A DNA stretch of 64,000 nucleotides from Phaeocystidibacter luteus (GTDB lineage Bacteria > Bacteroidota > Bacteroidia > Flavobacteriales > Schleiferiaceae). Under the pieces are notes generated by a model that saw nothing but the letters and a program-made list of their open reading frames with translations, searched no databases and had not been told where the DNA came from. Positions 46,219 to 54,303 of this stretch are shown one piece after another. The first letter of the stretch is position 1. Every line of letters starts with the position of its first letter. The position numbers were made by a program, and so were the translations under genes. Location of the stretch: the NCBI RefSeq assembly GCF_008933115.1, contig NZ_WBVO01000003.1, forward strand, positions 62,001 through 126,000, written 5' to 3'.

Positions 46219-46710
46219 TCAAAGGAACATCTTTGGGTTGAGGTCGACGATAGCTGAAGTCTTTAGATGTCTTTCTGGACAAATGCTAAGACCGATGTTA
46301 TCTGGGTTGATGAGTCGGGGTGAACAGTCGACTGTGCACGCTGCGCTTGATTGGAACTCAAAAATGGAGGGTGATAGAACAAGTTTGTCTCCATCTATTT
46401 TTAAGAAGGAAATCAATTGGTGAGTGGTATTGTTATAGGTGGATTCACCCCGAACCAACAGGATGTCTGGAACTGAGCATGATTCAATTCTAATGTTCTC
46501 AATATCCGACTGAATTTGAAAGTTGTACTTCCAGAAGTTAACGACCTCCCTCTTTGAAAGTAGGATGAATTCATTTTGATAGAAGTAACCCGTCTTTAAC
46601 AAAAAGGCTGGCTCTTCTTTTTTTGAATCAGCATTGGATATATCGTTAGCGCTAGTGCAGCTCATCGCGAGAATTGAGCAAAAAATGAATGAAAGAATAA
46701 GTCGGATCAT
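46219..46710 (-). CDS. Hypothetical lipoprotein
   Basis: 163 residues from the ATG at 46708-46710. MIRLILSFIFCSILAMSC is a lipoprotein signal with the cysteine at 18. A GTG at 46731 would add seven residues and form a GTGA overlap with the upstream T9SS cargo gene, so it is an open alternative. Four further cysteines are seen in the mature protein. No family is recognised. Probably co-transcribed with 46728-48287. Confidence 0.7.
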   Translation of the reverse strand: MIRLILSFIFCSILAMSCTSANDISNADSKKEEPAFLLKTGYFYQNEFILLSKREVVNFWKYNFQIQSDIENIRIESCSVPDILLVRGESTYNNTTHQLISFLKIDGDKLVLSPSIFEFQSSAACTVDCSPRLINPDNIGLSICPERHLKTSAIVDLNPKMFL

Positions 46711-46727
46711 AATATGTTTTATTTGTT

Positions 46728-48287
46728 TCACGGTTGTTTGATGACCAGTGAGTTTATGAGTTCTGGTCCTAGTTCGGTTTTGATTTTCACGACATACTTC
46801 CCGGGAGGGAGATCATGTATGGGGATATGTTTACCACTAGAAGCCTTACCGCTATGGAGACACCGTCCGTTCAGGTCGAGAATCGAGAACTCAGCGCTCG
46901 TCACGGCATGTGGTAAGTTGATTGAAAAGTAGTCAGAAGCGGGATTTGGATAAACATCGACTTCTGCTTCTCGCACGAATGCTCTTTCAGATAAGATTGA
47001 ACCCTGATTGTCCAGAATCATCACGTGCACGCTAGTGTTTGGACTGGAGTAATTGGTCCAATCGTATTCATTTAGGACTAGGACGTAACGGTTTCCCGGG
47101 AGGATGTCGGTTGAAATTTGATTCCCAGTAGAATGCCGAGTGTAGATTCGACTCCAGTTTAGGGTATTTGTGTTCGTGTTGAGGTTGTACAGATAGACTT
47201 CATTGAGGGGTTTGATTTCAAAATGAGAACCGAACACTTCTTGTCCGGCGATGGCAATGAAGCAGCTATCTGTGTTGTTCATGGAGATAGCGTCGTTTCG
47301 AGGTTTGACACCCATTGTATTGAGGGTTCCGTCCAAGTGAGTATTGGCACCAGAGAATGCAAATGTGTCGATGGATTGAACTTGAAATTGACTCGTCAAA
47401 TTGACTACACCTAAGTTGTAGTAAAAGTCAGCATATACGGGAGGAGGAAGGTTGTGGCTGAAGTGATTTACCGTTGTAATGAGTCTTGTGGTACTGTCAT
47501 TGGATCGGACGAAATATCCTTCGTTATACGTTCCAAACTCGGGTTTAATGGGGTCTTGGATCTTTATGGTTGAAATGACATTCATATTGGTGTCTAGAAA
47601 TGTCAACGGTCGATAGTAATCATAAGCAGAGATCATGGAGATGGCAAAGACACTGTCATTGTACATGGTTAAATCAGCAAAATGAACTGGGTAAGACTTG
47701 TCTCCTGCAATGTCAACAGATTCGAATCTTTCAATCGAACTGTCAAAAGATTGTTGGATTATAAGACTTCTTTGATTAGCATATGCGGTATCCCATATTG
47801 CACCTGTATAGAAAATTTTGCCGTTTGCGATGGAGATATCGGCTAGGGATATATTCAGGGAATCACTTCCGAGAATAATCGTATCAAGAATATTTAAAAA
47901 GGAGTCAACTTTGAGGATTACCGCCTCGTACCTGGGGTACGAGTTTCCTACATAATAGAACGAGGTGAGCAACACATGTAGCTGCCCATTTATACTCTCA
48001 ATTTTCTCAACGTATAGCGACTCATTATTACGGTGATGATTCAAGCCTGAAATATCCACGCTGTCAATAACCTCGAGTGAGTCATTCAGCTTGATGATTG
48101 CCTGACCATGTGCATCCCAATTAAAGTATCCGTGATTTCCAACATTCAAGTACAAGTGATTGCCAAGGACAGCACAACTTGTAGAATAGGTGAAGGTGTG
48201 TGGGTTTAGGTAGCGCTCTGTCTCTTGACCAAAAGAGATACTGGAGATAAATGAGGCTATCAACGTAAGCATGAAAATCTTCTTCAT
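46728..48287 (-). CDS. Secreted protein with T9SS type A sorting domain
   Basis: 519 residues: signal peptide (MKKIFMLTLIASFISSISFGQ), a body with repeated WD/Kelch-like beta strands (about 22-435) and a C-terminal T9SS type A sorting domain of about 75 residues (VDVYPNPASDYFSINLP ... LPPGKYVVKI ... LVIKQP). It should be exported by the T9SS whose core is encoded at 29054-34720, then released or anchored on the surface. Body function unknown. Start is an ATG. Confidence 0.88.
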   Translation of the reverse strand: MKKIFMLTLIASFISSISFGQETERYLNPHTFTYSTSCAVLGNHLYLNVGNHGYFNWDAHGQAIIKLNDSLEVIDSVDISGLNHHRNNESLYVEKIESINGQLHVLLTSFYYVGNSYPRYEAVILKVDSFLNILDTIILGSDSLNISLADISIANGKIFYTGAIWDTAYANQRSLIIQQSFDSSIERFESVDIAGDKSYPVHFADLTMYNDSVFAISMISAYDYYRPLTFLDTNMNVISTIKIQDPIKPEFGTYNEGYFVRSNDSTTRLITTVNHFSHNLPPPVYADFYYNLGVVNLTSQFQVQSIDTFAFSGANTHLDGTLNTMGVKPRNDAISMNNTDSCFIAIAGQEVFGSHFEIKPLNEVYLYNLNTNTNTLNWSRIYTRHSTGNQISTDILPGNRYVLVLNEYDWTNYSSPNTSVHVMILDNQGSILSERAFVREAEVDVYPNPASDYFSINLPHAVTSAEFSILDLNGRCLHSGKASSGKHIPIHDLPPGKYVVKIKTELGPELINSLVIKQP

Positions 48288-48305
48288 AACAATGAGAGTT
48301 GAGGA

Positions 48306-48342
48306 GCAAAGGGAGTACGTATTTGATTAGCACTCCCTTTGC
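48306..48342. repeat. Inverted repeat with 11-bp arms
   Basis: GCAAAGGGAGT (48306-48316) and ACTCCCTTTGC (48332-48342) are perfect arms with a 15-base spacer, between the ends of 48356-49477 and the start of 46728-48287. No T run follows, so a terminator is not clear; an operator or mRNA hairpin in the T9SS cargo leader is possible. Confidence 0.55.
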
Positions 48343-48355
48343 CAATTGATCTATT

Positions 48356-49477
48356 TTAGAACAGATTATGAGGTTCCATTCTTTGATGATTATTTGGAAT
48401 TGAATACCACTTTAGAAGTTTGCATTTATAACCGTAATTGACTGAAGTGTTTCGGACGTTACCATTGTCGACTATCAGGTCCTTAACACCTTCATAGTTA
48501 GGTATGCCAGGTTTTCCAATAATGGTAGATAGTTGATTGACAATCTGCTGTGTATAGTCGTCATTTTGTGAAGCCGTCATGCATTCCGTTACATGGCAAA
48601 CCGGCCTGTGGTTTAAGTGAATAGAATTCACGTGTCCTGGCAAATATGTTGGGTCAACTTTTCTCGAATTGGTTGCATCATAAGCTGCCGTCACCGTAAA
48701 CACATTCGTCACCGACTTTAATCCATTTGGGAAGAGCAAAGTTCCATATTTCGAAGGTGGCATTGCCGCAAGGGCGTTGTTTCCCATTTCTTTCCATACC
48801 CCGATGTTGTTGAGGCCAGTGCCGCCGCATGCTGTTCGCTGACCTACCATGCCGTCAAACGTGGCCGGAGGAACTGGACCTGTGCCACCTAAATAAGGCG
48901 TTGTTCTTGGAGTTTGGAAGAAAACAGATACCACCTTTAATTTTGCAAGACCATCTGTAATACCCCAAAACTGCACATCTGTAATGCTGTGATTCAATCC
49001 CGCGGCTTCCTTCAAGATGACCAGATCGGAAGTGCTTTCTATTGCAGTTCTTAATGCATCGTTGGAGACATTTCCATTGTCTAGGGCAAGCTCAAACTCT
49101 ACTGATTCCTCTATTCGCTTGTCATATTCGCTTACGAACACATTCGAAGAAGCAGTTACCTCGTCGATATGCAAGTAGTTAATCCCAGTTTCCCACGTCC
49201 AAATGGCCTTAGTGAGATCGGTATTTCCATTTTCAGCAGCTTCTGAGAAAAGGAAACGAAGCTCCGTCTCTAGCGCCTCATAAGGATGCTCTGTTCCCCA
49301 ATTGTAATACTCGTATTCCGGATTCAGTTCGTGATCAGAATAGTTATTGTGACCAGATTCCGCTTGTAGTCCAGAGAGTCCCTCTGGAGTGTCAAATCGT
49401 TGAGTTTCCTCAATTTCTGGTGTGCATGCAATGAGTCCCGAGAGAAGTAGGACTCCTGTAATTTTGTTGTTTAACAT
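48356..49477 (-). CDS. Hypothetical lipoprotein
   Basis: 373 residues. N-terminus MLNNKITGVLLLSGLIAC is a lipoprotein signal with cysteine 18. The mature protein has a helical, acidic first half and a second half with paired cysteines (CHVTEC, YKCKL) and histidines (NSIHLNHRPVCHVTEC). I do not recognise a family. The H/C-rich stretch might bind metal or form disulfides. Divergent from an XRE regulator across a 235-base gap with two inverted repeats. Confidence 0.7.
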   Translation of the reverse strand: MLNNKITGVLLLSGLIACTPEIEETQRFDTPEGLSGLQAESGHNNYSDHELNPEYEYYNWGTEHPYEALETELRFLFSEAAENGNTDLTKAIWTWETGINYLHIDEVTASSNVFVSEYDKRIEESVEFELALDNGNVSNDALRTAIESTSDLVILKEAAGLNHSITDVQFWGITDGLAKLKVVSVFFQTPRTTPYLGGTGPVPPATFDGMVGQRTACGGTGLNNIGVWKEMGNNALAAMPPSKYGTLLFPNGLKSVTNVFTVTAAYDATNSRKVDPTYLPGHVNSIHLNHRPVCHVTECMTASQNDDYTQQIVNQLSTIIGKPGIPNYEGVKDLIVDNGNVRNTSVNYGYKCKLLKWYSIPNNHQRMEPHNLF

Positions 49478-49576
49478 GAAGTTTCGTTTGGTGTGCCTAC
49501 TCTTATGGCTTTTCAGCTGCCGCCAATCTCAACCTTTGAGATTAGTGTAAAGCACAGAAGAAAATGCAGGCAGACG

Positions 49577-49613
49577 GTGCGCTAAAAGTTCAATGATTGA
49601 ACTTCTAGCGCAC
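49577..49613. repeat. Long inverted repeat, 17-bp arms with 3-base loop
   Basis: Arms at 49577-49593 and 49597-49613 match at 16 of 17 positions around TGA; the inner AAGTTCAA/TTGAACTT is perfect. It lies in the divergent gap between the lipoprotein (-) and XRE (+) genes. No T run follows in either direction, so an operator is more likely than a terminator. Confidence 0.7.
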
Positions 49614-49676
49614 AATTTTCATGTTTGAAATGGGCACTTATCCCGATTTGATTTCGTATCATCGGGTTACTACTAA

Positions 49677-49709
49677 CTACACAGTTGATAATCTCTCATC
49701 AAAGTGTAG
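49677..49709. repeat. Inverted repeat just before the XRE start
   Basis: CTACACAGTTGAT at 49677-49689 and ATCAAAGTGTAG at 49698-49709 form an imperfect inverted repeat ending 3 bases before the ATG at 49713. It could be an autoregulatory operator or a hairpin limiting translation. Confidence 0.5.
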
Positions 49710-49712
49710 ATC

Positions 49713-50057
49713 ATGGAATATTCTCTCGTCGGAAATAGAATCCGACAAATCCGGGAACTGAAAAACATCAAACAGTCCTACCTCGCCATCCAACTCGAAA
49801 TCTCAACTCGAGCATATTCGAAAATCGAAAGTGGTGAAAGTCATCTTACCGTCAGCCGATTGTATCGAATCGCACAGGTTCTGAATGTTGACGTTGCCGA
49901 TGTCGTAAGTGCGCGCCCTATTAATACCGAATTCATCTCTGGCTCTCGGTACCAAGAATCCATTGTACATCAGCTCAATACTATCTCGCAAGAGCTATCA
50001 TGGATCAGAAAACGTCTAGAATGTGATCAGGATTCAGAAGCCGAAGGTTCAACCTGA
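49713..50057 (+). CDS. XRE-family HTH transcriptional regulator
   Basis: 114 residues. Helix-turn-helix of the lambda Cro/XRE type at about 5-60 (GNRIRQIRELKNIKQSYLA, ISTRAYSKIESGESHLT), followed by a helical tail, perhaps for dimerisation. Regulates unknown targets; the inverted repeats just upstream are candidate operators. The 3' end overlaps the convergent M23 peptidase by 31 bases. Confidence 0.88.
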   Translation: MEYSLVGNRIRQIRELKNIKQSYLAIQLEISTRAYSKIESGESHLTVSRLYRIAQVLNVDVADVVSARPINTEFISGSRYQESIVHQLNTISQELSWIRKRLECDQDSEAEGST

Positions 50058-51325
50058 GTGTCAAGGATAGGAAGAGCATCCAATTCCGATTTAATCGGTC
50101 GCATGAATTCTAAATAGGTCGGACGTAGCTCCTCAGCAATCGGTTCAGCATCCGGTAGCTTTTGTCGAAGTGGATCAACCTGAACGCCATTCTTCCAGAA
50201 GCGATAACAAACATGCGGACCCGTAGCCAGCCCGGTAGACCCTACATACCCAATAACCTCACCTTGTTTCACGCGAACGCCTGCCTTAATTCCCTTAGCA
50301 AAGGCACGCATATGCAAATACTGGGTGCTGTAGACCGAGTTGTGACGAACCTTCACGTAATTGCCATTTCCACTTGTATAGCCAGCTCTTTCAACCACAC
50401 CATCCGCTGTTGATAGAATTGGAGTTCCCGCCGGCGCCGCATAGTCCGTGCCCAAATGTGGTTTCCACCTTTTTTGAACCGGATGAAATCTCCTTCGCGT
50501 ATATCGAGATGAAATTCTTCCGAATTGAAGCGGAGCTCTCAAGAATGCCTTTCTCAAACTCTGTCCTTCGTCGTCATAGTATTCCATGGTCCCATAGGTG
50601 GTATCCATGAACGCAAATGCATACTCTTCCTCCCCCATATGTGTAAGAGAGCTCGCAATGATTCTTCCCGTACCGACGAAGATGGTGTCATCAATGTATT
50701 CTTCCTCGAAAATTACCCGATACGTATCTCCCTCTTGAATGCGGAAGAAGTCGATTGTCCAGGCGTAAATCTCACTGAGTTTAACGGCCAAAACTGGACT
50801 TACATCCTGCTCCTGAAGCGATAGATATAAGCTTCCTCTAATGACCCCAGCGGCTTCACGTCTTTTGATGGTGATTTCACGCTGACCTGTTTCAACCCAA
50901 ATAGAATCTGTCAAATGAAAGACTACATATTCTGTTAACGACTCTTCGTAAACAAGGTATTCCGCGGTGTTGAGAGAGTCGCGCTTTTGGAAGACTTTGT
51001 AAGGTTTGCCAAGCTGAACGTAACGGATGTCGAATACTGTGTCGAACTGACTCAGCGCGTAAACCGTACTGGAAGGAACACCATATCGGTCAAGAATTGC
51101 TCCGAAAGTCTCTCCCGATCCAATCGTCGCATCCGTGATATCGTACTCATCGATATCGATACCATATAGAGTGCGCGCCTCGATGGAGTCTTGAACGGCC
51201 GGTGCATTTGGGGTCTTGCTAATGACCGTGTCTTCCGGTAAGAATTGAGAAATCGCCGCAATAGCTACAATGGCCAACAATCCGCTTATTACTGCAAAGC
51301 GAATGGTGTTCTTCTTCCACTTCAT
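50027..51325 (-). CDS. M23 family metallopeptidase with altered zinc motif
   Basis: 432 residues: one N-terminal membrane anchor (about 9-26), a long LysM/OapA-like periplasmic part, and a C-terminal M23 domain. The first motif HLGTDYAAPAGTP is intact and YLHM is present, but the usual final HxH is HVC (GPHVCYRFWKNG), replacing a zinc ligand with cysteine. Family members cut or hold peptidoglycan; this one could be an active endopeptidase, since cysteine can bind zinc, or an inactive scaffold of the EnvC/NlpD kind. It touches the TDO gene by one base. Confidence 0.9.
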   Translation of the reverse strand: MKWKKNTIRFAVISGLLAIVAIAAISQFLPEDTVISKTPNAPAVQDSIEARTLYGIDIDEYDITDATIGSGETFGAILDRYGVPSSTVYALSQFDTVFDIRYVQLGKPYKVFQKRDSLNTAEYLVYEESLTEYVVFHLTDSIWVETGQREITIKRREAAGVIRGSLYLSLQEQDVSPVLAVKLSEIYAWTIDFFRIQEGDTYRVIFEEEYIDDTIFVGTGRIIASSLTHMGEEEYAFAFMDTTYGTMEYYDDEGQSLRKAFLRAPLQFGRISSRYTRRRFHPVQKRWKPHLGTDYAAPAGTPILSTADGVVERAGYTSGNGNYVKVRHNSVYSTQYLHMRAFAKGIKAGVRVKQGEVIGYVGSTGLATGPHVCYRFWKNGVQVDPLRQKLPDAEPIAEELRPTYLEFMRPIKSELDALPILDTQVEPSASES

Positions 51326-52293
51326 TACTTGTCTGACTTCAAGTCATTCAATACATCATTCACCCAACCGCGGCCCCATTCAGCCTTCTCTGCATCTGTC
51401 CAAATCTCAGGATAGAAGATTCGCTTTTGAAAGCGTGGTGGCAAGTATTTCTGCCAGTTTGTACCCCCTGTGGCTCTCACGTCTTCATCCCTGCGGGCAA
51501 GATAGCGTACAGCTGAGCGGTAATGTTCAAGCGGCCAATTGATGTTTACGTTTACATCTAGCTGCTTGAGCTCTTTGATTAGGCCTTCATTCTGTTGGTC
51601 TTCTGCGCTCAGTTGTTTGAACTTTTGCCAAAGTGTTGAACCTCTCCATGCATCTGCCATTCGGATGAGTTCGTCGCTGTACTTTTCTTCGAACTGCTTT
51701 AGCGTAAGTGTCTTTTCCCCACTTGCAGCAATGGTAGCGCCATCCTGCCAATAAATCTCTTTGTACATCTCTGCGATGCTAGAGTCATTGTTGAATTCGG
51801 CTCGCTTTTCAGGCTTCACCAATTGGAAAAAGTCAGTAGAAGCGATTTCTATTTTGCGGTATTGTACGCTTTGAAAACCGCTGGCTGGAATGAGTGCCAT
51901 TCTAAATTTTAAGAACTGCTCGCGGTCCATTCCATCTACCATTACGTTGAAAGAGTGTGTAAGAGCACCGAAGTAGCGGTTCATTCGGCGCACTTTCTCG
52001 CGCAGAAATTCTGCTGTAGGAGATGGATTGTTTCTCACTTGTTTCAGCTCATGTAAGGTGAGCTTGAAGTAGAGTTCCGTGATCTGGTGATACATGATGA
52101 AGATCTCCTCATCTGGAATTGGAGTCCTCGGTGTTTGCAGACTCAGGAGGGTGTCCAAGTGGATGTAATCCCAATAAGTAATGTAGTCTGCGTAAAGGAG
52201 TCCATCGAGAAAGGCAAGTAGTTCTTGGCCAGATGCCTGGTACTTTTCCGAGAGCTTCTCGATGCGGTCTTTAAGATCTTCGCTGAATTCCAT
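51325..52293 (-). CDS. Tryptophan 2,3-dioxygenase
   Basis: 322 residues. Heme enzyme that opens the indole ring of tryptophan to N-formylkynurenine. The family core YADYITYWDYIHLDTLLSLQ is split across about 33-52, followed by FIMYHQITELYFKLTLHEL with the proximal-side conserved histidine, and FLKFRMALIPASGFQSVQYRKIE. Bacteroidetes members form their own branch of TDO. The downstream M23 gene overlaps by one base. Kynurenine pathway genes are not otherwise visible here. Confidence 0.93.
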   Translation of the reverse strand: MEFSEDLKDRIEKLSEKYQASGQELLAFLDGLLYADYITYWDYIHLDTLLSLQTPRTPIPDEEIFIMYHQITELYFKLTLHELKQVRNNPSPTAEFLREKVRRMNRYFGALTHSFNVMVDGMDREQFLKFRMALIPASGFQSVQYRKIEIASTDFFQLVKPEKRAEFNNDSSIAEMYKEIYWQDGATIAASGEKTLTLKQFEEKYSDELIRMADAWRGSTLWQKFKQLSAEDQQNEGLIKELKQLDVNVNINWPLEHYRSAVRYLARRDEDVRATGGTNWQKYLPPRFQKRIFYPEIWTDAEKAEWGRGWVNDVLNDLKSDK

Positions 52294-52331
52294 GGAATGC
52301 TCAAGTGATTTCGGCGAATGTACAAACTTTT

Positions 52332-52362
52332 ACGCCCTTCTACCTTGTCGATAGAAGGGCGT
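52332..52362 (-). terminator. Terminator after the DUF3108 gene
   Basis: ACGCCCTTCTA (52332-52342) and TAGAAGGGCGT (52352-52362) are perfect 11-bp arms. On the minus strand the stem is followed by AAAAGTTTG, with a T-rich tail only on the plus side, so it is moderate as a terminator. Confidence 0.65.
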
Positions 52363-52381
52363 TTTAAGTGGTGGTCGGCAT

Positions 52382-53200
52382 TTAGTTCCGACGTCTATTC
52401 AATGGATGAGCTAAGTTTTGGTAGCTCGACAAATCAACCTTGATGCTGCCAACAGCGAGTTCGGTTTGAAGGCGAACAGGTATTCTATTCTTGTCATTCG
52501 AAACCCAAATGGTCATCGTTTCACTTTCCTTGAATACTCGTCCTTCCTGTACTACCGGAAGAAATTTCATGCACGAGATGGTGAAATCTTCGAGCTCTAC
52601 GTTCTCAACGCCCAAGTACTTCAACTTGAAGGGGAAGTTTTCGTGGTCTAAGAACACATCAATCACAATTTCATCTCCAATTTGAATCTCATCAACATCC
52701 ATACTTCGCGCATAGTAGAAGGCGGAAAAGATGTCTTGCATGTTCTTTTCAAAACTGAATACCGTGTCTGTGCGATAGACGTCACGTGCACTCTTTTCGG
52801 CATGATTGAAGATAATGTGACGCTTAATTTCGAATCCTCCTTCGTCGATATCCCGGATGAACTCTACCGGGGCAAGGGAAGAGGTGTCTATGTAGGTTTC
52901 GTAACGATCTCGAGTGCGAAAGAACCAGTCCGTCATTCCAGTAGTTCTCCCGGTACCTACCATATGATAGGAAGGTTTGCTTCTTCTATTGGTAAATCTC
53001 TTTACTTCCAGAGTGGCTTCGCCAGCTTTTACAAGTCCGTAGCGAATGTTATAATCGAGTTTCTCTCCCACTTTAAACGGGAGGTCTTTGTTGGCTACTG
53101 GCTCAAACGTACTAACACCACCTGCGCGGACGCCGGCAGAGTTTGAGAAGGCCAATAATTGAAAAGCCAGTAAGCCGATGATGATGTTTAATCGTTTCAT
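52382..53200 (-). CDS. DUF3108 domain secreted protein
   Basis: 272 residues with a signal peptide (MKRLNIIIGLLAFQLLAFSNSAG). The domain begins DLPFKVGEKLDYNIRYGLVKAGEATLEV, the DUF3108 opening, and continues as an antiparallel beta structure resembling LolA-like folds to about residue 255. Function unknown; periplasmic or outer membrane associated. It is divergent from the glycosyltransferase across a 44-base gap and is next to tryptophan dioxygenase. Confidence 0.87.
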   Translation of the reverse strand: MKRLNIIIGLLAFQLLAFSNSAGVRAGGVSTFEPVANKDLPFKVGEKLDYNIRYGLVKAGEATLEVKRFTNRRSKPSYHMVGTGRTTGMTDWFFRTRDRYETYIDTSSLAPVEFIRDIDEGGFEIKRHIIFNHAEKSARDVYRTDTVFSFEKNMQDIFSAFYYARSMDVDEIQIGDEIVIDVFLDHENFPFKLKYLGVENVELEDFTISCMKFLPVVQEGRVFKESETMTIWVSNDKNRIPVRLQTELAVGSIKVDLSSYQNLAHPLNRRRN

Positions 53201-53215
53201 GATGTTGATATTTGT

Positions 53216-53229
53216 GCTAATCGATTAGC
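53216..53229. repeat. Perfect 14-bp palindrome GCTAATCGATTAGC
   Basis: The palindrome fills the centre of the 44-base gap between divergent DUF3108 (-) and glycosyltransferase (+) genes. Its placement fits a dimeric-repressor operator acting on both genes. Confidence 0.55.
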
Positions 53230-53244
53230 GTAAATCCAATTCTC

Positions 53245-54303
53245 GTGCCAGATTCTCATAATTTAGAACGCAAGCGGATTCTTTTCCTTGTCCTCAATTG
53301 GGGATTAGGACACGCTACACGTTCTGAGGTGTTAATCAACGAACTACTCCATAGAGGATTTGAGGTTCACATTGCCAGTGATGGTGACGCGCTACACGTT
53401 CTTCAAAAGAGCTTTCCCGAGCTCACTTTTCACGAGCTGCCGGGTTACGGTATTAAGTACGGCACGGGGGCTACCAATCTTCTCAAGTTGCTTTTGCAAG
53501 CACCTACAGCAATGGGGGTCATGAAGCGAGAACGAAAGCTTATTCAATCCCTACACGCTGAATTCGATTATGATGGATTGATTTCAGATAATCGCCCTGG
53601 GGTTGCTATTGAAAGTATTCCTTCGGTATATATCACGCATCAACTTAACATTAAAGCGGGATTGATGTCGAAGCAGGTGAGTGCCGCACACGCTAGATTT
53701 TATCGCTCCTTTGATGAGGTTTGGGTTCCTGATGATCCTGTGAGGAGCATGTCAGGGGATCTTTCAGAATCGGAGTCAAGTCTTCGCGTGAAGTACATTG
53801 GAACACTTTCCAGGTTGCGAAAACTGCCGATTCAAAAGCGTATTCCGTGGGCCGCAATTTTAAGTGGTCCTGAGCCAGCACGATCGGAGTGGGAGAGTGA
53901 GTTGAGGGCTGTTCGGAATTCCTTACCAGAGGGTGGAATCATTGTAAGAGGCAAACCGGGTGAAGGGATAGTAGAGGAAGGGGTGGTAGATTATATGAAC
54001 AGCGAGGAGTTGTCACAGCTCTATGCCGATGCTGAGGTTATCATTACCCGATCTGGATACTCGTCATTGATGGATTTAGTCACATTGGGAAAGAAGGCAC
54101 TTTTGATTCCAACACCTGGGCAAACGGAGCAAGAATACTTGGCGGTTCATCAATCGATGGTGGGGTGGAGCGCTTCGAAACAAGGAAGCTGTGATTACCT
54201 GAAGGAAATTGAAAAGCTACGCGACGAAACCGCCCCGAAACCTATTTCATCTGCCTTGCCGGCTGATTTATTTGGCCTTTTTGAGCGTGAAAGAGAAGGT
54301 TGA
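53245..54303 (+). CDS. MurG-like (GT28-type) glycosyltransferase
   Basis: 352 residues from a GTG at 53245. The N-terminal GT-B half opens with RILFLVLNWGLGHATRSEVL (residues about 10-29), and the C-terminal half has the MurG-like donor site ITRSGYSSLMDLVTLGKKALLIPTPGQTEQEYLA. Substrate unknown; a lipid or sugar-nucleotide acceptor is usual in the family. It has no membrane segment. The 3' end overlaps the convergent phoR-like gene by 36 bases. Confidence 0.88.
   Translation: MPDSHNLERKRILFLVLNWGLGHATRSEVLINELLHRGFEVHIASDGDALHVLQKSFPELTFHELPGYGIKYGTGATNLLKLLLQAPTAMGVMKRERKLIQSLHAEFDYDGLISDNRPGVAIESIPSVYITHQLNIKAGLMSKQVSAAHARFYRSFDEVWVPDDPVRSMSGDLSESESSLRVKYIGTLSRLRKLPIQKRIPWAAILSGPEPARSEWESELRAVRNSLPEGGIIVRGKPGEGIVEEGVVDYMNSEELSQLYADAEVIITRSGYSSLMDLVTLGKKALLIPTPGQTEQEYLAVHQSMVGWSASKQGSCDYLKEIEKLRDETAPKPISSALPADLFGLFEREREG

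Noticed and set aside
49478-49712. tRNA, small RNA or origin in the longer intergenic gaps
   Set aside because: No cloverleaf, conserved T-arm or DnaA box cluster could be seen here or in the gaps at 13306-13566, 38378-38599, 44061-44169 and 56011-56254.
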